The position numbers and the translations under genes are program-made. Under the pieces are notes generated by a model that saw only the letters and a list, made by a program, of their open reading frames with translations, did not search any database and had not been told where the DNA came from. This document shows positions 15,014 to 18,685 of a stretch of DNA of 18,685 bases, piece after piece (the first letter of the stretch is position 1; each line of letters opens with the position of its first letter). The stretch comes from Betaproteobacteria bacterium TMED41 (GTDB taxonomy: Bacteria; Pseudomonadota; Gammaproteobacteria; Burkholderiales; Burkholderiaceae_A). The stretch spans positions 4,888 through 23,572 of the forward strand of contig NHCU01000071.1 in assembly GCA_002167365.1 (NCBI GenBank). The letters are read 5' to 3'.

Positions 15014-16335
15014 TCTTCTGCTCTATAAACACATAATCCACCAACAATTGTTTGTTGAACTCTGCCTTGAATTTCATAACCATAAAATGGACTATTAAGA
15101 GCTTTAGTTACTAAATTAGTGCTATTTACAGTCCAAGATTGATGTTCATCAAAAATTAAAATATCTGCTCTATTGCCAACTTCAAGTTCAGTATTTTTAA
15201 TTCCAATAATTTTTGATGACTTAGAAGTAATAAAAGATAGAGTTTTTTGAAGTGAAACTTTATTTTCTATTCCCCATTTCAAGGTCAGAGGAAGTAAAAG
15301 TTCTAGCCCCATCAACCCGGGTTCAGCATCATCAAAGGGTAAATTTTTTAATTCAGTGTCAATGGGCGTATGGTCAGAGCAAATACAATCAATTGTTCCA
15401 TCAAGCAACCCATCTGTTAAAGCTTCTCTATCTCTCTCAGATCGAAATGGCGGAATAGATTTACTATTTGAATTAAAATCACCAATATCAAAGTGAGTAA
15501 GATGAAGGTGATGGATTCCAACATCAGCCGAAACTTTCAAACCATCCTCTTTTGCTTTTCGTATGATCTGAACACCACGTTCTGAGGAGACTCTACAAAA
15601 ATGAATGCATATATCTAAATCCCTTATTAACTCTAATACAGTTAAGATACTTATACTCTCAGACTGGTTTGGAGTCCCCGAGAGACCCAGGCGAGTTGAG
15701 ACCGAGCCACTATTAGCAACCCCATCAAAGCCAAGCCATGGGTCTATAGGATTTAACCAAACTTTGTAATTAAAACTAGATGCGTATTGCAAAGCCCTCA
15801 TCAAAACTTGAGTATCAGCAATTGGGTAATTAGCTTGAGTAAAACCCACACAGCCTTCATCTGACAGCTTGGCCATTTCCGTTAGTTTTTTCCCATGCAA
15901 TCCCTCTGTAAGAGCACCTAGTGGATAAATGTGCGCTTTGTTAAAAGCTACTGACTTACTAATCAGCATCTTTACCGCGCCAGTATGATCCAATGAAAAG
16001 TTTTTATCAGGAGTACAAACGATGCTTGTTACCCCTCCAGCAACCGCAGCTCGAAGTTCAGATTCAATATTCATTTTATATTTTTCGCCTGATTCACTAA
16101 GTTTTGCTGAACATTCAACCAAACCTGCACATACTATTTTATTTTTAGCATTTATTTCAAAGTCAGGAGTAAAGTCCACCGAAATATTATTTTCGTTTCC
16201 AATAGCGATTATTTTTTTATTAGCAATACATATGTCTTTCGTAATGTTCTTTTCACTATTCGACTCTATAACAGTGCCCCCTTTGATAAGAATTCTGGAG
16301 TGAAAGTTTACAGGTGAATTTGAATTTGAGTTCAT
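15010..16335 (-). CDS. pyrC: Dihydroorotase-like protein, probably non-catalytic (PyrX/PyrC')
   Basis: Amidohydrolase-fold protein of the type I dihydroorotase family, 441 residues, directly after pyrB. Active dihydroorotases carry a D-x-H-x-H-x-R block for metal and substrate at the end of the first strand. Here that place reads VECSAKLSESG (73-83), so both histidines become S76 and K78 and the arginine becomes S80. The fold is otherwise kept: AAVAGGVTSIVCTPD, YPLGALTEGL, VGIHHLHLTH and ICSDHTPID. In Pseudomonas and Burkholderia such inactive homologues (PyrX) form a dodecamer with PyrB and are needed for aspartate transcarbamylase assembly. That role is likely here, with a true dihydroorotase elsewhere in the genome. 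The start lies one base after the pyrB stop; the stop overlaps the plsC start. Confidence 0.9.
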   Translation of the reverse strand: MNSNSNSPVNFHSRILIKGGTVIESNSEKNITKDICIANKKIIAIGNENNISVDFTPDFEINAKNKIVCAGLVECSAKLSESGEKYKMNIESELRAAVAGGVTSIVCTPDKNFSLDHTGAVKMLISKSVAFNKAHIYPLGALTEGLHGKKLTEMAKLSDEGCVGFTQANYPIADTQVLMRALQYASSFNYKVWLNPIDPWLGFDGVANSGSVSTRLGLSGTPNQSESISILTVLELIRDLDICIHFCRVSSERGVQIIRKAKEDGLKVSADVGIHHLHLTHFDIGDFNSNSKSIPPFRSERDREALTDGLLDGTIDCICSDHTPIDTELKNLPFDDAEPGLMGLELLLPLTLKWGIENKVSLQKTLSFITSKSSKIIGIKNTELEVGNRADILIFDEHQSWTVNSTNLVTKALNSPFYGYEIQGRVQQTIVGGLCVYRAED

Positions 16336-16336
16336 A

Positions 16337-17299
16337 TTAACCGTTACTTAAAATATCCATTACAGCCATTCTGACGGCAATTCCGAAAGTAACTTGGGTA
16401 AGGATTACAGAATGAGGTCCGTCGCAAACCTTAGAATCTATTTCAACACCCCGATTCATTGGACCGGGATGCAAAACTATTACATCAGATTTCGCATTCA
16501 AAAGTCTTTTCTCTGTCAGACCGTAACATTGAAAGTATTCATGCTCACTTGGTAAAGTTGTACTTGTCATTCTCTCATTTTGAAGTCTTAATACAATTAC
16601 AACATCCACCTCAGACAAGCCATGATCCATGTCATTAAAACCATGAACACCCAGATCCGATAAATTTGATGGTAATAAAGTACTAGGTCCGATAACTCTA
16701 ATATCTGGACATCCAAGCGTAGATAGTGCGTGAATATTTGATCTTGCAACTCTTGAATGTACAACATCACCTATTATTGCAACCCTTAAATTGGAAAAAT
16801 CTCCTTTAAAATGCTGAATAGTAAACATGTCCAGTAATGCTTGTGTTGGATGAGCATGGCTTCCATCACCCGCATTCATGACGTGAATATGAGGAGCAAC
16901 TTTATTGATATGCTGGGCAATTAAGACTGAAGCTCCGCTACTATAATGTCTAACAACAAACATGTCAGCTTGCATGGCAACAAAGTTATCAACGGTATCA
17001 AGTAATGACTCACCTTTAGATGTGCTTGATGTATCAACATTAAAATTAATTACATCTGCTGACAAACGTTTTGCTGCAATTTCAAAGGTTGTACTGGTTC
17101 TTGTTGAATTTTCAAAAAAGATATTAAAAACACTTTTACCAGATAACGATTTGGATCTTTTTATCAAAATCTGATTATCGAAGGTTAAAAAATCATTCGA
17201 TCTTTTAAGAATGCTCAATATCAGAGGTTTTGGTAGGCCCTCAGTCGATAGCAAATGGTTCAGTTTTCCAGATGAATTAAGTTGAATATGCCGAAGCAT
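16337..17299 (-). CDS. pyrB: Aspartate carbamoyltransferase catalytic subunit
   Basis: Joins carbamoyl phosphate and L-aspartate to form N-carbamoyl-aspartate, the committed step of pyrimidine synthesis. It has 320 residues. The carbamoyl phosphate motif FFENSTRTSTTFE is at 61-73 (S65/T66/R67/T68), the lid residues are in TSKGES (93-98, K95), HAHPTQALLDM lies at 148-158, and the aspartate loop holds LRLQNERM. All catalytic residues seem present. The N-terminus QLNSSGKLNHLLSTEGLP matches the long Burkholderia-type start, which supports the ATG at 17299 even though it overlaps the end of ruvX by 23 bases. No regulatory subunit PyrI follows; the inactive PyrC homologue takes its place in this group. 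No pyrR gene lies before it. Confidence 0.97.
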   Translation of the reverse strand: MLRHIQLNSSGKLNHLLSTEGLPKPLILSILKRSNDFLTFDNQILIKRSKSLSGKSVFNIFFENSTRTSTTFEIAAKRLSADVINFNVDTSSTSKGESLLDTVDNFVAMQADMFVVRHYSSGASVLIAQHINKVAPHIHVMNAGDGSHAHPTQALLDMFTIQHFKGDFSNLRVAIIGDVVHSRVARSNIHALSTLGCPDIRVIGPSTLLPSNLSDLGVHGFNDMDHGLSEVDVVIVLRLQNERMTSTTLPSEHEYFQCYGLTEKRLLNAKSDVIVLHPGPMNRGVEIDSKVCDGPHSVILTQVTFGIAVRMAVMDILSNG

Positions 17300-17675
17300 T
17301 TAAAACCCCCTCAAGAATAATAGCTGCGGCAACGGCATCATCTGGACCATCAACTTTGGCCAAAGCCGAGGTCCATCTTTCATCCTCTAAAATAACCTGC
17401 AAGCCAAACTTTTGGTTTAATTGTTTGGCAAATTTTGAACAAGATTTAGAAAATGGGTGTTCAGAACCATCTGTATATATAGGCAAGCCAACAACCAGAT
17501 AGTTAGGTGCCCATGAATGGATTACTTTTGATATCGCCATGAAACATCTTTTTTTATCTTTAGCATCAATAATTTGAAGTGGTCTAGCTGAACATGTAAG
17601 AGTGTTTCCTATTGCAACACCAATGCGCCTATTTCCAAAATCAAATCCAACTAATGTTTGAATTTTGCTTTTCAA
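17277..17675 (-). CDS. ruvX: Holliday junction resolvase-like protein / pre-16S rRNA nuclease
   Basis: YqgF/RuvX family RNase H-fold nuclease, implicated in 5' maturation of 16S rRNA and once proposed as a Holliday junction resolvase. It has 132 residues, close to the usual 135-140. The first strand GFDFGNRRIGVAIGN (10-24) carries D12, then VVGLPIYTDGSEHP, EDERWTSALA and the last acidic block PDDAVAAAIIL. The essential acidic residues thus look conserved. It lies 36 bases after algH and overlaps pyrB by 23 bases, as part of one operon. The usual DERLTT reads DERWTS here. Confidence 0.94.
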   Translation of the reverse strand: MKSKIQTLVGFDFGNRRIGVAIGNTLTCSARPLQIIDAKDKKRCFMAISKVIHSWAPNYLVVGLPIYTDGSEHPFSKSCSKFAKQLNQKFGLQVILEDERWTSALAKVDGPDDAVAAAIILEGVLNASAYST

Positions 17676-17711
17676 CAGATAAAGGTGAAGTGAGAAAAAT
17701 TTAAATTTACC

Positions 17712-18290
17712 TTACGCATGTCCTACTAATCCGGATAAATTTGAGGGATCAAAACCCAAAAGTCTGAAAGCAGCTGCTACCTTATCTTCAGCTGGAATAT
17801 CAAAAATTAGGTCATTATCTATCATAGGTATAGTCAGCCAAGAGTTTGCTATAAGCTCGGAATCTAACTGGCCAGGACCCCAGCCAGAATAACCTAAAGA
17901 AACTAGAAACTTTTCAGGACCGCTTCCTTTAGCTGTGGCTTCTAATATATCACGAGAGGATGTCAGAGCTAATTGTTCAGAAATTTTTAAGCTTGAATTC
18001 CAAGAACCAACAGGCTCATGCAAAACAAAGCCTCTATCTGGCTGAATTGGACCACCCAGAAAAACCGGTAACAAATTTGTGAAGTCCTTATTTGTATGAA
18101 TATCAATTCGAGAGAACAGACTTAACATATCAATTTCCGCAACTCTGTTTAAAACTAATCCCATTGCACCTTTTTCACTATGTTCCGCAATGTAAATCAC
18201 TGTTCCTGAGAAATGAGGATCCAGCAAACCTGGCATGGCAACCAATAAATGTTGAGTAACTGATGTGAAATTCTCTTCTTTTTGTGTCAT
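17712..18290 (-). CDS. algH: YqgE/AlgH family protein (UPF0301)
   Basis: Conserved protein of unclear biochemistry, 192 residues, normal for the family. Recognised by LLVAMPGLLDPHFSGTVIYI near the N-terminus, GAMGLVLNR, FLGGPIQPDRGFVLH and LGYSGWGPGQLDSEL, and the end DKVAAAFRLLGFDPSNLSGLVGHA. AlgH was linked to alginate regulation in Pseudomonas; the general function is not settled. It is nearly always next to ruvX, as here. It is the first gene of the algH-ruvX-pyrB-pyrC-plsC operon and is divergent from the photolyase gene, with 59 bases between start codons. No clear promoter could be picked out there. Confidence 0.96.
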   Translation of the reverse strand: MTQKEENFTSVTQHLLVAMPGLLDPHFSGTVIYIAEHSEKGAMGLVLNRVAEIDMLSLFSRIDIHTNKDFTNLLPVFLGGPIQPDRGFVLHEPVGSWNSSLKISEQLALTSSRDILEATAKGSGPEKFLVSLGYSGWGPGQLDSELIANSWLTIPMIDNDLIFDIPAEDKVAAAFRLLGFDPSNLSGLVGHA

Positions 18291-18349
18291 ATTAGAGAAA
18301 CAGTGTACTTGAATAACTTAATTGAGAAAATGCTTAAAATAAATTAATT

Positions 18350-18685
18350 ATGGAAATCATTTTAAATGGTGGTTCTTTGGTTTGGTTGCGAAGGGATCTA
18401 AGGCTGGAAGATAACAACGCAATATCAAAAGCAATATCACTCAATACCAAGTTTATACTATGTTTTGTCTTTGATAAAAAAATTTTAAATCCTCTTTTAT
18501 CTGAACCACTTGCAGTCAGGGATACAAACAATTTTATAATTGATAACAGAATTTCTTTCATTTACTATTCCCTCAAGGAATTAGATAAAAAACTAAAAAA
18601 AATCGGTTCAGGTTTGATTGTAAAGTACGGGTTTTCAACTAAAGTGATCCCCGAATTGGCACGAAAACTACAAGTTGAAAATGTC
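18350..18685 (+). CDS. phrB: Deoxyribodipyrimidine photolyase, N-terminal part (cut by window edge)
   Basis: The reading frame starts with ATG at 18350 and stays open for 112 codons to the right edge. The first residues MEIILNGGSLVWLRRDLRLE lead into DNNAISKAI, the hallmark of the photolyase/cryptochrome N-terminal alpha/beta domain (consensus LVWFRRDLRLxDNPAL). FILCFVFDKKIL, SLKELDKKLKKIGSGL and PELARKL also fit in the expected order. This domain holds the antenna cofactor; the FAD and DNA-binding part would lie beyond the window. Photolyase repairs UV-made pyrimidine dimers using light, which fits a surface-water organism (inference). A photolyase next to yqgE/algH is familiar in betaproteobacteria. 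Confidence 0.92.
   Translation, partial: MEIILNGGSLVWLRRDLRLEDNNAISKAISLNTKFILCFVFDKKILNPLLSEPLAVRDTNNFIIDNRISFIYYSLKELDKKLKKIGSGLIVKYGFSTKVIPELARKLQVENV

Noticed and set aside
18334..18561. Minus-strand open frame of 75 codons at the right end
   Set aside because: It is antisense to the photolyase start, which carries a clear family signature on the plus strand.

Overview
The window is an AT-rich, gene-dense stretch of a Gram-negative chromosome. Most likely it comes from a betaproteobacterium, plausibly a Burkholderiales relative with a streamlined genome. Three things point there: the HU, PyrB and dihydroorotase-like proteins resemble the Burkholderia forms as I remember them; the order photolyase / YqgE-AlgH / RuvX / PyrB / inactive PyrC / PlsC is typical of that group; and a Pcm-like methyltransferase sits directly before tolC. 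This is judged by eye. No tRNA, rRNA, IS element, CRISPR array or prophage gene was seen, and no gene-free stretch exceeds 300 bases.

Layout. (1) 1-6392: a hybrid histidine kinase, open at the left edge, runs rightward. It meets tail to tail, with a 4-base overlap, a tightly packed leftward five-gene cluster. In transcription order the cluster encodes a ParA/MinD-type ATPase, a SPOR-domain membrane protein with a degenerate ATPase-like head, a seven-helix membrane protein with two PAS-like domains and no output domain, a RodZ-like HTH protein with a C-terminal membrane anchor, and a NarL/FixJ-type response regulator. This is the accessory-looking part and the best candidate for an undescribed system. 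(2) 6393-6669: a 277-base intergenic region rich in inverted repeats, with a probable promoter for the ParA cluster. (3) 6670-9326: HU, TrmB, UppP and a Pcm-like methyltransferase. (4) 9345-12022: TolC-family exporter and WaaA (Kdo transferase), end to end. (5) 12026-14247: phosphomannomutase/phosphoglucomutase (upstream of waaA) and ApaH, divergent with only 23 bases between start codons. (6) 14264-18290: a leftward operon algH-ruvX-pyrB-pyrC(X)-plsC with overlapping or abutting genes. (7) 18350-18685: the start of a DNA photolyase, cut by the right edge.

How the genes fit together. Much of the window serves the envelope: UppP recycles the lipid carrier, WaaA adds Kdo to lipid A, the hexose-phosphate mutase feeds sugar-nucleotide synthesis, PlsC makes phosphatidic acid, and TolC forms an outer-membrane channel. 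PyrB with the non-catalytic PyrC homologue carries out the aspartate transcarbamylase step of pyrimidine synthesis. The ParA-SPOR-PAS-HTH-regulator cluster reads as a sensing and positioning module acting at the inner membrane and septal peptidoglycan, presumably linked to the neighbouring kinase. That role is inference; no function is known to me for this exact gene set.
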